Shown: positions 9,208 to 17,958, counted from the stretch's first letter. The stretch is 64,000 nucleotides of DNA from Flavobacteriaceae bacterium (GCA_016744415.1 JADGEL010000002.1:770405-834404), one strand, 5' to 3'. Numbers and translations are program-made. The notes: a model not told the origin generated them from the letters alone.

Positions 9208-9733
9208 GGTTGTCATACTATTTTTAGTCAAGTTTTTTGTTGTGTATTTTTTACTTACAGGCATTTACTCATTTTATTTAAATAGCACTCAAGAAACAAC
9301 TTCAATTTTTGCATGTGCGCCAGTAACCAATACGATTTCTAACCATGCCAAATGGGCTTGTGAGCTGCTGGGGTATGATATTACTACTTATCAAAATCCA
9401 AAAGAACTATCTGTTACTTTTTTGGTAAATGATAAAATTATTTCTAAAATTGTTGAAGGCTGTACAAGTATCAGCGTTATGATTCTGTTCTTGGCATTTA
9501 TCATCGCTTTTTCAGGAACCATTAAAAAAACCCTATGGTTTTCAGCTGTTGGATTGATCTTGATTTATGCTGCTAACATATTTAGAATAGTTTTTTTGAC
9601 CCTGGTCATTTATCATTATCCTAAATTAAGTAATTTGTTGCATGACTTTGTTTTTCCGGGAATTATTTACGGAATGGTTTTTATTTTATGGATTGTCTGG
9701 GTAAAAAAATATGCAATCATCAACAAAAAATAA
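9194..9733 (+). CDS. xrtF: Exosortase family protein XrtF
   Basis: A 179-residue integral membrane protein with about five to six helices. It carries the exosortase catalytic residues in order: Cys90 in VEGCTSISVM, Arg131 in AANIFRIVFL, and His150 in LLHDFVFPG. Exosortases are membrane cysteine transpeptidases that process C-terminal sorting tails. XrtF is the form typical of Flavobacteriia and its substrate is not well defined. The only usable start is TTG at 9194 (MKKNKVVILF). The next gene follows directly and is its usual partner. Confidence 0.88.
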   Translation: MKKNKVVILFLVKFFVVYFLLTGIYSFYLNSTQETTSIFACAPVTNTISNHAKWACELLGYDITTYQNPKELSVTFLVNDKIISKIVEGCTSISVMILFLAFIIAFSGTIKKTLWFSAVGLILIYAANIFRIVFLTLVIYHYPKLSNLLHDFVFPGIIYGMVFILWIVWVKKYAIINKK

Positions 9734-9734
9734 T

Positions 9735-10163
9735 ATGGGTAAATTAAAACAAATAGTGATTGTTTCTGTATTGGCTTTATTGCTAGTATTGGTACGAGCA
9801 TTTCAAATGAACTTGTTTTATGATCCATTTATAGATTATTTTAAAAATGATTTTTTAGTAGGCAACTTTCCATATTATGATTCATTCAAATTATTTCTGA
9901 GTATCATATTTAGATATAATATCAATATGTTTTTGTCTTTGGCAATCTTATATACAATGTTTAAAAACAAACAGCAATTAATTTTTTCAATCAAATTTTA
10001 TGTCATTGCTTTTATATTATTAATAGGAGTATATTTTTATCAATTAAATTCTGAATTTTCAAATGGGTATTTACTTGCTTTTTATATTAGAAGATTACTA
10101 ATTCACCCTGTATTTCTATTGATTTTGCTTCCTGCTTTTTATTATCAGAATAGAACTATTTAA
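9735..10163 (+). CDS. Exosortase F system-associated membrane protein
   Basis: A 142-residue protein with four predicted membrane helices and a conserved N-terminal pattern (LVLVRAFQMNLFYDPFIDYFK) that I recognise from the small protein encoded next to xrtF in flavobacteria. Its function is unknown. I prefer ATG at 9735, one base after the xrtF stop; an in-frame ATG at 9711 would overlap xrtF by 23 bases. The pair is probably one transcript. Confidence 0.8.
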   Translation: MGKLKQIVIVSVLALLLVLVRAFQMNLFYDPFIDYFKNDFLVGNFPYYDSFKLFLSIIFRYNINMFLSLAILYTMFKNKQQLIFSIKFYVIAFILLIGVYFYQLNSEFSNGYLLAFYIRRLLIHPVFLLILLPAFYYQNRTI

Positions 10164-10215
10164 TAACATTTTCTAAGTTTGCATTAGCCTTACTAGAATT
10201 AGATTAAAATCTTTT

Positions 10216-10223
10216 TATCTTTG
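10216..10223 (+). promoter_or_regulatory. -7 element of the TonB receptor gene
   Basis: TATCTTTG matches the -7 consensus perfectly. No clear TTG stands at the right distance. It lies 10 bases from the chosen ATG, so the 5' leader must be very short. Confidence 0.5.
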
Positions 10224-10232
10224 TTTTTTGTT

Positions 10233-12488
10233 ATGAAAAGGAGTCACTTTTTTTTATTATTTACCATTTTCCCTATTTTTTTGTTTGCACAAAAAACAAT
10301 GCGGGGTATGGCAATGATATACGAAAATGGAAAAGCCGGTGGCTTACCAGGGGCAACCGTATATTGGTTAAACACTGATATCGGCACAACAACCGATGAA
10401 AAAGGTTGGTTTACTATAAAATACAAACAAGAATATAAAAAAATCGTATTTAGTTTTGTGGGTTATAAAACAGATACTGTAGAGGTAAGTTCTAATAAAG
10501 AATTACATCATTTTCTAAAAAGAAAGGGGGAGTTAGATGAAGTTGAAATTACATCAAAAAGCAACACAACATCAATATCTTATAATACTGCTGCAAATAT
10601 TATTAATGTAAGTAGCGAAGAATTACTTAAGGCTGCTTGCTGTAACCTTTCCGAAAGTTTTGAAACAAACCCTTCTATTGATGTTAATTTTTCTGATGCT
10701 GTAACGGGTAGAAAGCAAATTAATATGCTTGGGTTAAAAACTCCATATATATTAATTTCACAAGAAAATATTCCCGCATTTAGGGGGTCTTCTCAGATAA
10801 GCGGACTTACATATACACCTGGCACCTGGGTTGAAAGTATTCAAATTACCAAAGGTGCAGGTAGTGTTGTTCATGGTCATGAAAGTATTGCTGGTCAAAT
10901 TAACACCGAACTCATTAAACCCCTTTCTGATGATAGACTGTTTATAAATTTATATGGTGCCAGCGATGGCAGACTAGAATTTAACACGCATTACAATCAA
11001 ATAGTTTCAGATAAATGGAATACTGGTTTATACGTCCATGGCAATAGTCGAGTTCGTAAATTTGATGACAATAATGATAATTTTTTAGATTCGCATTTAG
11101 GGAAACAAATTAACTTATTAAATCGTTGGCAATATCAAAATACAGAAAAGGGTTGGATTAGCTTTATTAATTTAAGATATCTAATTGACGAAAAACAAAT
11201 AGGCGAACTAAATTTTGATCCATCAAAAGATAAGCTTACAACAAATGCATGGGGTGGAGAAATAAATACTAATAGATTTGATTCGCAATTAAAAATAGGA
11301 TATGTCTTTCCTGCAACTCCATATAAAAGTTTAGGTTTTCAAACATCGTATAGCAATCACACTCAAAAATCGTACTACGGATTAAGAATATATAACTTAG
11401 ATCATCAAAGCTTATATTCAAATTTATTATTTAATTCTATCATTGGTGATACAAGAAATAAATTTAAAACAGGATTGTCTTTTACCTATGATAAAGTTGA
11501 TGAAGATATTTTATTAAATTCATATTCTAGGATTGAAAATTCTGTTGGCGGGTTTTTCGAATACTCTTTTGACAACCTATCTAATTTCACTTTAATTGCT
11601 GGCATTCGATTAGACAATCACAATATGATGGGTTTTTTCATTACTCCTAGATTGCACTTTAGGTATGACTTGCCTTGGGAAAAAGCTGTTTTTAAAGGAT
11701 CTTTTGGACGAGGGAAAAGAAATGCAAATATTTTTGTAGAAAACCAACAACTATTTGCCTCTAACAGAATAATTAATATTGCTGAAGATGGAGGAAAGTT
11801 CTACGGTTTAAACCCAGAAATAGCATGGAATTATGGAGTTAGCTATATTCAAGGGTTTAATTTGTTTAACAAAAAAGGAGATGTCATTTTAGACTTTTAT
11901 AGAACAGACTTTTCTAATCAAGTAATTGTTGATTGGGAAACTCCTAAAGAAATATCATTTTATGATTTAAATGGTAAAAGTTTTGCCAATAGTTTTCAAG
12001 CAGAACTAAATTACAATTTGTTTTATGGCGTTGACTTGAGGCTATCTTATAAGTATTATGATGTTAAATCTAATTATAATTCAGGATTAATTGAAAAACC
12101 TCTACTACCAAAACATCGTTTTTTTGTAAATATTGGATGGAAAACTAATGATTTAGATCGTAATAATAGTTTCTGGAAATTTGATGCAACATACAACTGG
12201 CTTAGCTCTCAAAGGTTTCCGTCAACACTAGCTAGTCCTGTCGAATTTCAAAAACCAGAATACACAAAACAAACAAATTTATTAAATTTACAAATTACTA
12301 AAGTTTTTTCTAGTACATTTGAAGCCTATCTAGGCGGAGAAAACATTACCAATACAACCCAAAAGTCCCCAATCGTATCCGCTGACAACCCATTTGGTGA
12401 ATATTTTGACAGTACAATGATATATAGACCTATATATGGAGGTACATATTATTTAGGGTTACGATATAAATTAAAATTTGAATATTAA
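10233..12488 (+). CDS. TonB-dependent outer-membrane receptor with Cys-Cys motif, probably copper-linked
   Basis: A 751-residue receptor: signal peptide (MKRSHFFLLFTIFPIFLFAQ), a carboxypeptidase-D regulatory-like domain (about 20-105, ...TDEKGWFTIKYK), plug (ITKGAGSVVHGHESIAGQINTE) and a beta-barrel that ends in a GLRYKLKFEY-type strand. Such receptors import large ligands or metal chelates with energy from TonB. The plug holds KAACCNLSESFETNPS, a Cys-Cys motif I associate with Bacteroidetes receptors next to heavy-metal-binding proteins; here the neighbours are a copper-type oxidase and HMA proteins. The ATG at 10233 is chosen because it starts the signal peptide; the upstream TTG is part of the -7 element. 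Copper as ligand is inference. Confidence 0.88.
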   Translation: MKRSHFFLLFTIFPIFLFAQKTMRGMAMIYENGKAGGLPGATVYWLNTDIGTTTDEKGWFTIKYKQEYKKIVFSFVGYKTDTVEVSSNKELHHFLKRKGELDEVEITSKSNTTSISYNTAANIINVSSEELLKAACCNLSESFETNPSIDVNFSDAVTGRKQINMLGLKTPYILISQENIPAFRGSSQISGLTYTPGTWVESIQITKGAGSVVHGHESIAGQINTELIKPLSDDRLFINLYGASDGRLEFNTHYNQIVSDKWNTGLYVHGNSRVRKFDDNNDNFLDSHLGKQINLLNRWQYQNTEKGWISFINLRYLIDEKQIGELNFDPSKDKLTTNAWGGEINTNRFDSQLKIGYVFPATPYKSLGFQTSYSNHTQKSYYGLRIYNLDHQSLYSNLLFNSIIGDTRNKFKTGLSFTYDKVDEDILLNSYSRIENSVGGFFEYSFDNLSNFTLIAGIRLDNHNMMGFFITPRLHFRYDLPWEKAVFKGSFGRGKRNANIFVENQQLFASNRIINIAEDGGKFYGLNPEIAWNYGVSYIQGFNLFNKKGDVILDFYRTDFSNQVIVDWETPKEISFYDLNGKSFANSFQAELNYNLFYGVDLRLSYKYYDVKSNYNSGLIEKPLLPKHRFFVNIGWKTNDLDRNNSFWKFDATYNWLSSQRFPSTLASPVEFQKPEYTKQTNLLNLQITKVFSSTFEAYLGGENITNTTQKSPIVSADNPFGEYFDSTMIYRPIYGGTYYLGLRYKLKFEY

Positions 12489-12522
12489 TTAGATAATTTC
12501 TATTTGCCACAAAAATATAGCT

Positions 12523-13980
12523 ATGAAAAAATATATTTTTACATTATTTATTATCCTATCATTCCAATTAACTTGCTATTCTCAAGCAATTAGAAAAAGT
12601 TATTTAGAAATGACCGCTTCTGAAAAGCTAGAACTTCAAAATGCTTTTTATGCAATGAGAGATTTAGATAATGATGGAGCATCAGATCTTAATACAGACG
12701 ATGATGATTTAATGAATGATTTAGGAGATTTCCATTTAAATTATTTTAATTTCGATGGCACAGCAGATCCTACACAGTTAGACATTCATTTAAATTTAGC
12801 AAATCAAGCTGTTAATTCAGAACCAGAACGAGAAATATTTTTTGCATGGCATAGAGCTATGTTGTTTGAGCTAGAACAAGCAATGCAAGAATTATATCCA
12901 AACATAAGTATTCCTTATTGGGATTCAACAATTCAAGGAGAACTTAGTAATGGTGCTGCAATTGCACATGTAAATAGCACCATTTTTACTCCAGATTTTT
13001 TAGGACCTTTCGATACAGATTGGTCTCTTAACAGAACAGTTGGAATGTCAGGGACACTACCTACAAATGCCAATGTTGATTTTGCTTTTACTAAAACTGA
13101 TTTTTTTGATTTTTCAAATGAAATTGAAAGAAAAAGAGCGCACTCAGGTGCACATATCTGGATAGGAGGCGTTATGCCAACAAGTGCATCGGCAAGAGAT
13201 CCTGTCTTCTATATACATCATGCTTATATAGATAAACTGTGGAATGATTGGCAAGTTGACCCAAATAACCAATCTGCTTATCACCCAGTTAGAACAAACA
13301 TGTTAAGGTATGATGGCACTTATACTTTTAATGGTGTAACTCAACCATCGATTGACCCCGATGATTTAGTTGACATCAAGGTTTATGGAACATTTTATGC
13401 CGAAAACCAATTAGCAACCCTAGAAGATTATACTGTTTCTAATACATATCACAATCTAGAAAATTTTTATTATCAGCATGTGATATCTGCAGGTAATAAT
13501 TTCATTATACCTAATACTAAAAATTGTAAACTAGAATCGATAAATGAAATAGTTTTAAACCCTGGATTTGTTGCTGAAACTGGTGCAACTTTTACTGCCA
13601 AAATAGATACTGATGATGATATCACTACTGCTGCTAGAGGAGAATCTAAAAGAGGAATTCACAATCCGTATGATTACAACCCTAATGTACAAGTAATAGC
13701 TTTTGATGAAGACTCTCCTACCGATGAGGTTACTATAATACACTCTTTCCCAAACCCGTTTGAAGATAGAATCACATTAAATTTTAACAAAAGGGTACGT
13801 AATTGTAAAGTTGAGATTTATAATATGATGGGGATGGTTGTAAGAGAAGAAATTCACCATAATGTATCAACTGTTGTTTTTGGAGGGTTAAACAATATAG
13901 CTGTCGGAACCTACCTACTTAAGGTTACCGATATGACTATAGATAAACCAATTATTATTAGAAGGTTTATTAAATTATAG
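12523..13980 (+). CDS. Tyrosinase-like protein with T9SS C-terminal sorting domain
   Basis: A 485-residue secreted protein. It has a signal peptide (1-20), an Asp-rich DLDNDGASDLNTDDDD stretch (48-63), a tyrosinase domain, and a type-A T9SS domain (about 405-485, PNPFEDRITL...GTYLLKV). Tyrosinases hold two coppers with six His and oxidise phenols. The CuB site is complete: H207-x3-H211 and H233 (FYIHHAYIDKLW). The CuA site has H89 and H110 (FFAWHRAML), but the position nine residues before H110, where Streptomyces tyrosinase has a His ligand, is Pro101. So catalytic activity is uncertain. It lies 34 bases after the TonB receptor. Confidence 0.88.
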   Translation: MKKYIFTLFIILSFQLTCYSQAIRKSYLEMTASEKLELQNAFYAMRDLDNDGASDLNTDDDDLMNDLGDFHLNYFNFDGTADPTQLDIHLNLANQAVNSEPEREIFFAWHRAMLFELEQAMQELYPNISIPYWDSTIQGELSNGAAIAHVNSTIFTPDFLGPFDTDWSLNRTVGMSGTLPTNANVDFAFTKTDFFDFSNEIERKRAHSGAHIWIGGVMPTSASARDPVFYIHHAYIDKLWNDWQVDPNNQSAYHPVRTNMLRYDGTYTFNGVTQPSIDPDDLVDIKVYGTFYAENQLATLEDYTVSNTYHNLENFYYQHVISAGNNFIIPNTKNCKLESINEIVLNPGFVAETGATFTAKIDTDDDITTAARGESKRGIHNPYDYNPNVQVIAFDEDSPTDEVTIIHSFPNPFEDRITLNFNKRVRNCKVEIYNMMGMVVREEIHHNVSTVVFGGLNNIAVGTYLLKVTDMTIDKPIIIRRFIKL

Positions 13981-13985
13981 CTAAT

Positions 13986-14309
13986 TTGATATTAGGTAAT
14001 TTTTATATTATTTTTCTTTTTCTATTTCAACAACAAATAGAAATAAACATAATAAATAATACCACGTTTACTATTGACGATTTAAATGTTTACTCGCAAA
14101 AATTTAAATCGCTAAAACCAAAAGATACTACAATATACAAATCATTTGTGTTTGATGAGTTAACAAACAACTCAATGATAAATTTGAAAGCAGATAACAA
14201 ACAATTAATTTTATATATACCACCACCAAAATATGCTAAATACACAATTGTTTTAGATAGTTTAAATATTAAAAACAGAGTGATTTATTATTCCATACTA
14301 AACAAATAA
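13986..14309 (+). CDS. Small hypothetical secreted protein in the copper cluster
   Basis: A 107-residue protein I do not recognise. It begins at TTG 13986, five bases after the tyrosinase stop, with a hydrophobic N-terminus (ILGNFYIIFLFLFQQQ) that looks like a short signal peptide, then a beta-rich body. It has no Cys and no His, so it is not an obvious metal binder. The close spacing on both sides supports co-expression with the tyrosinase and the HMA protein. No ATG gives a full-length product. Confidence 0.6.
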   Translation: MILGNFYIIFLFLFQQQIEINIINNTTFTIDDLNVYSQKFKSLKPKDTTIYKSFVFDELTNNSMINLKADNKQLILYIPPPKYAKYTIVLDSLNIKNRVIYYSILNK

Positions 14310-14320
14310 AAACACCATAA

Positions 14321-14701
14321 ATGAAAAAAAAGCTTTTAATTATTTCTATACTACTGATGACATATTCAGTATCCTCTCAAAACAAAAATGCAAAAGCTGA
14401 ATTTACAGTTGACGGTACTTGTGAGCTGTGTAAAGAACAAATAGAAACTGTCGCCTTAAAAACAAAAGGAGTAAAGATTGCTAATTGGAGTATGGAGACA
14501 CATATACTATCTTTAGTTATTAACGAAAAAAAAACAAACCTTGACAAGGTTAAAAAAGCTATTTCAAAAATTGAAGTTTATCTATGCCCTATGAAATGTG
14601 AGGGTGGCAAAACCTATTTAGATAAAGACACTAGATGCCCTGTTTGTGAAATGGGCTTGTTAAAATCTGAGCATGTGGCACATAAAAAACACAATCATTA
14701 G
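14321..14701 (+). CDS. HMA-domain protein with C-terminal heavy-metal-binding domain
   Basis: A 126-residue exported protein: signal peptide (1-19), an HMA-like ferredoxin-fold domain with the CxxC metal site GTCELCKEQIE (about 31-90), then a short domain CPMKCEGGKTYLDKDTRCPVCEMGL, which matches the heavy-metal-binding YHS-like domain found in CusB-type proteins, and a His-rich tail (HVAHKKHNH). It probably binds copper or a similar soft metal in the periplasm and hands it on. It lies 11 bases after the preceding ORF. Confidence 0.85.
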   Translation: MKKKLLIISILLMTYSVSSQNKNAKAEFTVDGTCELCKEQIETVALKTKGVKIANWSMETHILSLVINEKKTNLDKVKKAISKIEVYLCPMKCEGGKTYLDKDTRCPVCEMGLLKSEHVAHKKHNH

Positions 14702-14753
14702 CATTAAACTTCTAACTTTTCTTACCTATCTTTACCAAAACAAACTCAATAAT

Positions 14754-15170
14754 ATGAAAAAAATAATATTAAGTGTAGCATTAATTGCTGCCATCGGATT
14801 TACAAGTTGTACTTCAGAAAAGAAAACTGAAAAACAAGATACTCCAAAGGAAGAAGTTCAAAAGTCAGAAATAGATCATGATAAAATGGCTGTAGCTAAA
14901 TATCAATGTCCTATGAAATGTGAAGACGAAAAAACTTATGCCGACAAAGATCATAAATGTCCCGTTTGTAAAATGGACTTGAAAGAAGTAAAACATGAAG
15001 ATGGCAAAAACCATGAAATGAATACAGATAAGGAATCTGAAGAAAATCATGACAAAGAACATAATCATGACAAAGATGATGGTCATGACAAAGATGATGG
15101 TCATGACAAAGATGATGGTCATGACAAAGATGATGGTCATGACAAAGATGATGGTCATGACAAAGACTAA
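14754..15170 (+). CDS. Heavy-metal-binding-domain lipoprotein with Asp/His repeat tail
   Basis: A 138-residue lipoprotein: lipobox GFTSC with acylated Cys20, a Lys/Glu-rich linker, a heavy-metal-binding domain (YQCPMKCEDEKTYADKDHKCPVCKMDL, about 55-82), and a C-terminal tail of repeated GHDKDD units after a His-rich stretch. The domain is a close relative of the one at the end of the upstream HMA protein. A metal-storage or buffering role at the cell envelope is likely. I chose ATG at 14754 because it creates the lipobox; an in-frame ATG at 14673 overlaps the upstream gene. A perfect terminator follows. Confidence 0.85.
   Translation: MKKIILSVALIAAIGFTSCTSEKKTEKQDTPKEEVQKSEIDHDKMAVAKYQCPMKCEDEKTYADKDHKCPVCKMDLKEVKHEDGKNHEMNTDKESEENHDKEHNHDKDDGHDKDDGHDKDDGHDKDDGHDKDDGHDKD
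15066..15167 (+). repeat. 18-bp coding tandem repeat
   Basis: Five identical copies of catgacaaagatgatggt (15066-15155) plus a 12-base partial copy. They encode the HDKDDG tail of the lipoprotein. Exact identity points to recent slippage, so copy number probably varies between strains. Confidence 0.95.
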
Positions 15171-15185
15171 GATTAATACCAAAAC

Positions 15186-15219
15186 AAAAAATCCGTTTCA
15201 AATTTGAAACGGATTTTTT
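15186..15219 (+). terminator. Terminator of the copper cluster
   Basis: A perfect palindrome with 12-bp arms (15191-15202 and 15203-15214), preceded by A and followed by a run of T. It can act in both directions. Confidence 0.9.
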
Positions 15220-15278
15220 GTTTTATAGTTTTTGTAAAACTTTTAACTTCTAATTTTTAATTTTAGACTTCCCTTATT

Positions 15279-15286
15279 TATCTTTG
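15279..15286 (+). promoter_or_regulatory. -7 element of rpe
   Basis: TATCTTTG, a perfect -7 match, lies 24 bases before the rpe ATG. No good TTG is seen upstream. Confidence 0.55.
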
Positions 15287-15309
15287 CCACAAATAAACAA
15301 CTCTTTAAC

Positions 15310-15969
15310 ATGACAAAAATTATTGCCCCTTCGGTTTTAGCTGCAGACTTTGCAAACATTCAGCGTGATATTGAAATGATAAACAACAGCGAAGCTGAAT
15401 GGATTCATATTGATGTGATGGATGGGGTTTTTGTACCAAACATTTCTTTTGGTTTTCCTGTAATTAAAGCGATGCAACGCCATGCTAAAAAAACGATGGA
15501 TGTCCATTTAATGATTGTTAACCCAGATCAATATATCGAAACTTTTAAAAGTGTTGGTGCAGATATCCTGACTGTTCATTACGAAGCTTGTACACATTTA
15601 CACAGAACGCTACAAGCCATTAAAGCTGCTGAAATGAAAGCAGGTGTTGCCTTGAATCCGCACACGCCAATAAGTGTTTTAGAAGATGTCATTAGAGACA
15701 TTGACCTCGTCTGTATTATGAGTGTGAACCCTGGTTTTGGTGGACAAAGTTTTATCGAAAACACGTACAAAAAAGTGATTCAATTAAAAGATATGATAGA
15801 AAAATCTGGATCGAATGCAAAAATAGAAATTGATGGTGGAGTTACTGACCAAAATGCACACAAACTAGTTTCTGCAGGAGCAGATGTTTTGGTTGCTGGT
15901 AGTTTTGTTTTTAAAGCTGAACACCCAGCAAAAACTATTAAGGATCTTAAAGCTTTGGCAAATAGCTAA
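15310..15969 (+). CDS. rpe: Ribulose-phosphate 3-epimerase
   Basis: A 219-residue TIM-barrel enzyme that interconverts ribulose 5-phosphate and xylulose 5-phosphate in the pentose phosphate pathway. Signatures are APSVLAADFANI, HIDVMDGVFVPNISFG, MDVHLMI, VNPGFGGQSF and EIDGGVTDQN, with the metal-binding His and the catalytic Asp residues in place. Length is normal. It is convergent with the CBS gene and the two stop codons overlap by three bases. Confidence 0.97.
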   Translation: MTKIIAPSVLAADFANIQRDIEMINNSEAEWIHIDVMDGVFVPNISFGFPVIKAMQRHAKKTMDVHLMIVNPDQYIETFKSVGADILTVHYEACTHLHRTLQAIKAAEMKAGVALNPHTPISVLEDVIRDIDLVCIMSVNPGFGGQSFIENTYKKVIQLKDMIEKSGSNAKIEIDGGVTDQNAHKLVSAGADVLVAGSFVFKAEHPAKTIKDLKALANS

Positions 15970-16385
15970 AACTGATCTATTAAATAATTAATTAAATCTG
16001 TTGTAGTAACAATACCAACCAATTCACCCTCATCTATAACGGGTATTGCATGAAACTCATTATTTGATAAAATTTCAGCAACTTCCTTAATTAAAATACT
16101 AGAATTTACCTGTATTAAATTCTTTGCCATTACTTGATCTATAGTAAACATATTGTAAACTACTGAATCAACTGTATTTTCGTCTTCATCAACTGCATCA
16201 GCAAAACTGATCCGCAATAAATCTGTATAACTCAACATACCCACGACGCTATCACCTCTTACAACTGGGATATGTCTTATATTGTTAGACTTAAACAATT
16301 TTTCAGCCGTTGTTAAATCATCATTATAATTTAAGGTAACAACATCTAATGTCATTATTGCAGATATAGGTGTACGTTTTTTCAT
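15966..16385 (-). CDS. CBS-domain pair protein
   Basis: A 139-residue cytoplasmic protein made of two CBS domains (about 7-60 and 78-139), recognised from TLDVVTLNYNDDLTTAEKLFKSNNIRHIPVVRGDSVVGMLS and NEFHAIPVIDEGELVGIVTTTDLINYLI. CBS pairs bind adenosyl nucleotides and usually regulate a partner. This one stands alone, so its partner is not shown. It is monocistronic. Confidence 0.92.
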   Translation of the reverse strand: MKKRTPISAIMTLDVVTLNYNDDLTTAEKLFKSNNIRHIPVVRGDSVVGMLSYTDLLRISFADAVDEDENTVDSVVYNMFTIDQVMAKNLIQVNSSILIKEVAEILSNNEFHAIPVIDEGELVGIVTTTDLINYLIDQF

Positions 16386-16528
16386 TATTACTAGCTTTAA
16401 ATTCCCTATAAAGTTAACCTCCTTAGTTACTAAATTTTATGATTTATATCATGTTAGAAAGTTTATTTAAAATATTCTTGATTTTACTCCTATTTATATA
16501 CCGCCTCAATAAATTTCAACCAATTTAA

Positions 16529-16919
16529 TATCAGTCATTAAAAATTTTAACAATTATCGGAGTTATATCTTTTGCATTATTTTCTTTTATTCAAGAAGAA
16601 TGGAAAGTGCCAGAAAAATATGCAAAACATGACAAACCCAATAGACCCAAATGAAGATAGATCAATAGGAAAATCATTATACAACAAACATTGTAAATCG
16701 TGCCACGGAAAAGAAGGCTATGGCGATGGGAAGAAAGCAGATGAAGTAGAAGGTGAGTTGGGCGATTTTTTATCTAAATATTTCCAAGCACAAACTGACG
16801 GTGAGTTGTTTTACAAAACAACTTTTGGTAGAGACGACATGCCAGAATACACTAAGTGAATTCCAGATGATGAAGACAGATGGCTTGTCGTAAATTATAT
16901 GAGAACATTGGCAGAATAA
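16529..16919 (+). pseudogene. Decayed class I cytochrome c
   Basis: The remnant of a small periplasmic cytochrome c: hydrophobic signal segment (ILTIIGVISFALFSF), heme motif HCKSCHGKEGYGDG (CxxCH), and axial-Met region TTFGRDDMPEY, then IPDDEDRWLVVNYMRTLAE. It is broken in three places. The signal segment is in another frame from the heme domain, with a one-base loss in the A run near 16625-16628. An in-frame TGA at 16857-16859 splits off the last helix. No start codon precedes the signal segment, as a TAA stands at 16526. So no functional protein is expected. Confidence 0.85.
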
Positions 16920-16934
16920 TAATTAGTTGAATTT

Positions 16935-16976
16935 AAAAAGACTTGTATATACTTTTGTATGTACAGGTCTTTTTTT
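16935..16976. terminator. Bidirectional terminator
   Basis: A long imperfect stem with AAAAAGAC/GTCTTTTT at its base and TGTA/TACA above, with a T run on both strands. It lies between the cytochrome remnant and the convergent MtfA-like gene. Confidence 0.75.
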
Positions 16977-17712
16977 AATCAGTAAAAACTGACTTTGAAT
17001 AATTTAGTAACTTCTCAATTTTTAAAAACAGTTGTGGTAATTTTTGTTTAAATTTTTCTGGCGTTTCAAAAAAGTGCTCTACTAAAACAGCTAAGAACTC
17101 AAATTCATTTTCAAAAGCATACTCACGTAAATAACCTGTATTTACTAACTTTTGTTGCTCTGCCTTATCTACCATAAACTCCAACAAATTATTATAATGC
17201 TTTTTAAAATAACTCGCACTACTATTACCAGAACTCATAAAACTAAAATGCATAGCATGCGTAAATTCATGTAATCCTAAATTGAGATTATCATCAACAA
17301 TTTTAATACCTTCTTTAAAATCCTGTAAAGAAAATACTACTACTTTATATCTAAGATTTGTTTCTCCTTTGTGCTGTTGATTTCCAAATGGAGAAAAGTA
17401 ATTTTTTGGATAAACAATAATTATGTTTATAGATGAAAAGATATAATGTCTATACCCAAATGTTAGCTTAATTGCAGAGGCAGCAATTAGTAATTTTATT
17501 TCTTCAGTTATTTTAACCCCTTCTCTACTAACAAATTCAAAGCTTTCAATAAAGTTTAAAACGCGGTGCTCAAAATACTTCTTATTAGCTAAAGTAAGAT
17601 CAGTATAAAACTGTGAGTTCAAAGATATATGGGTACGTTGTGTTGAATTGAACCTTTTCGGGAATAGTACAATCCTGTGCCTATTTTTAAAAATCGTAAC
17701 TATAGATAACAA
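16975..17712 (-). CDS. Zinc-dependent peptidase, MtfA (M90) family
   Basis: A 245-residue protein with the M90 zinc motif LGLHEFTHAMHF (HExxH) and the downstream acidic motif in YAFENEFEFLAVLVEHFFETPEKF, as in E. coli MtfA, which is an aminopeptidase that also titrates the repressor Mlc. No clear signal peptide is present; the N-terminal IVTIFKNRHRIVLF is weakly hydrophobic. No Mlc homologue is seen here, so the target is unknown. It is a single gene. Confidence 0.82.
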   Translation of the reverse strand: MLSIVTIFKNRHRIVLFPKRFNSTQRTHISLNSQFYTDLTLANKKYFEHRVLNFIESFEFVSREGVKITEEIKLLIAASAIKLTFGYRHYIFSSINIIIVYPKNYFSPFGNQQHKGETNLRYKVVVFSLQDFKEGIKIVDDNLNLGLHEFTHAMHFSFMSSGNSSASYFKKHYNNLLEFMVDKAEQQKLVNTGYLREYAFENEFEFLAVLVEHFFETPEKFKQKLPQLFLKIEKLLNYSKSVFTD

Positions 17713-17899
17713 TTATTTAAAGTATTTTGATTGACAGCTAATATAGTATAATGCTAACAAAATAAAAAAGCAAGCTTTATATAATCATATAAGTTCACAA
17801 AAAAACTCTAACCAATGGATTTGCTCTCTCAGTTCACTACACCTTTAAAATCTATTTTCAAAACAGAGGATTGCAGCGCTTACCTCTAAGCTCTGCTTT

Positions 17900-17958
17900 A
17901 AAAAAGAAATAGTTCAGAAAAAAATGTGAAGATTGTTTCAATATTTTTCTGAACTATT
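17900..17958 (-). terminator. Terminator after tRNA-Arg
   Basis: A perfect 15-bp stem (17908-17922 with 17944-17958) and 21-base loop, followed on the minus strand by a T run (17905-17900). Confidence 0.8.

Noticed and set aside
15066..15167. Regular repeats as a CRISPR array
   Set aside because: The copies are directly adjacent with no spacers and lie inside a coding frame.
14865..15201. Two long minus-strand frames with regular His/Ile/Met repeats opposite the lipoprotein gene
   Set aside because: They are only the reverse reading of the 18-bp tandem repeat that encodes the lipoprotein tail.
16572..16859. Intact 95-residue cytochrome c
   Set aside because: This frame lacks a signal peptide and the C-terminal helix, both of which are present in adjacent but disconnected frames.
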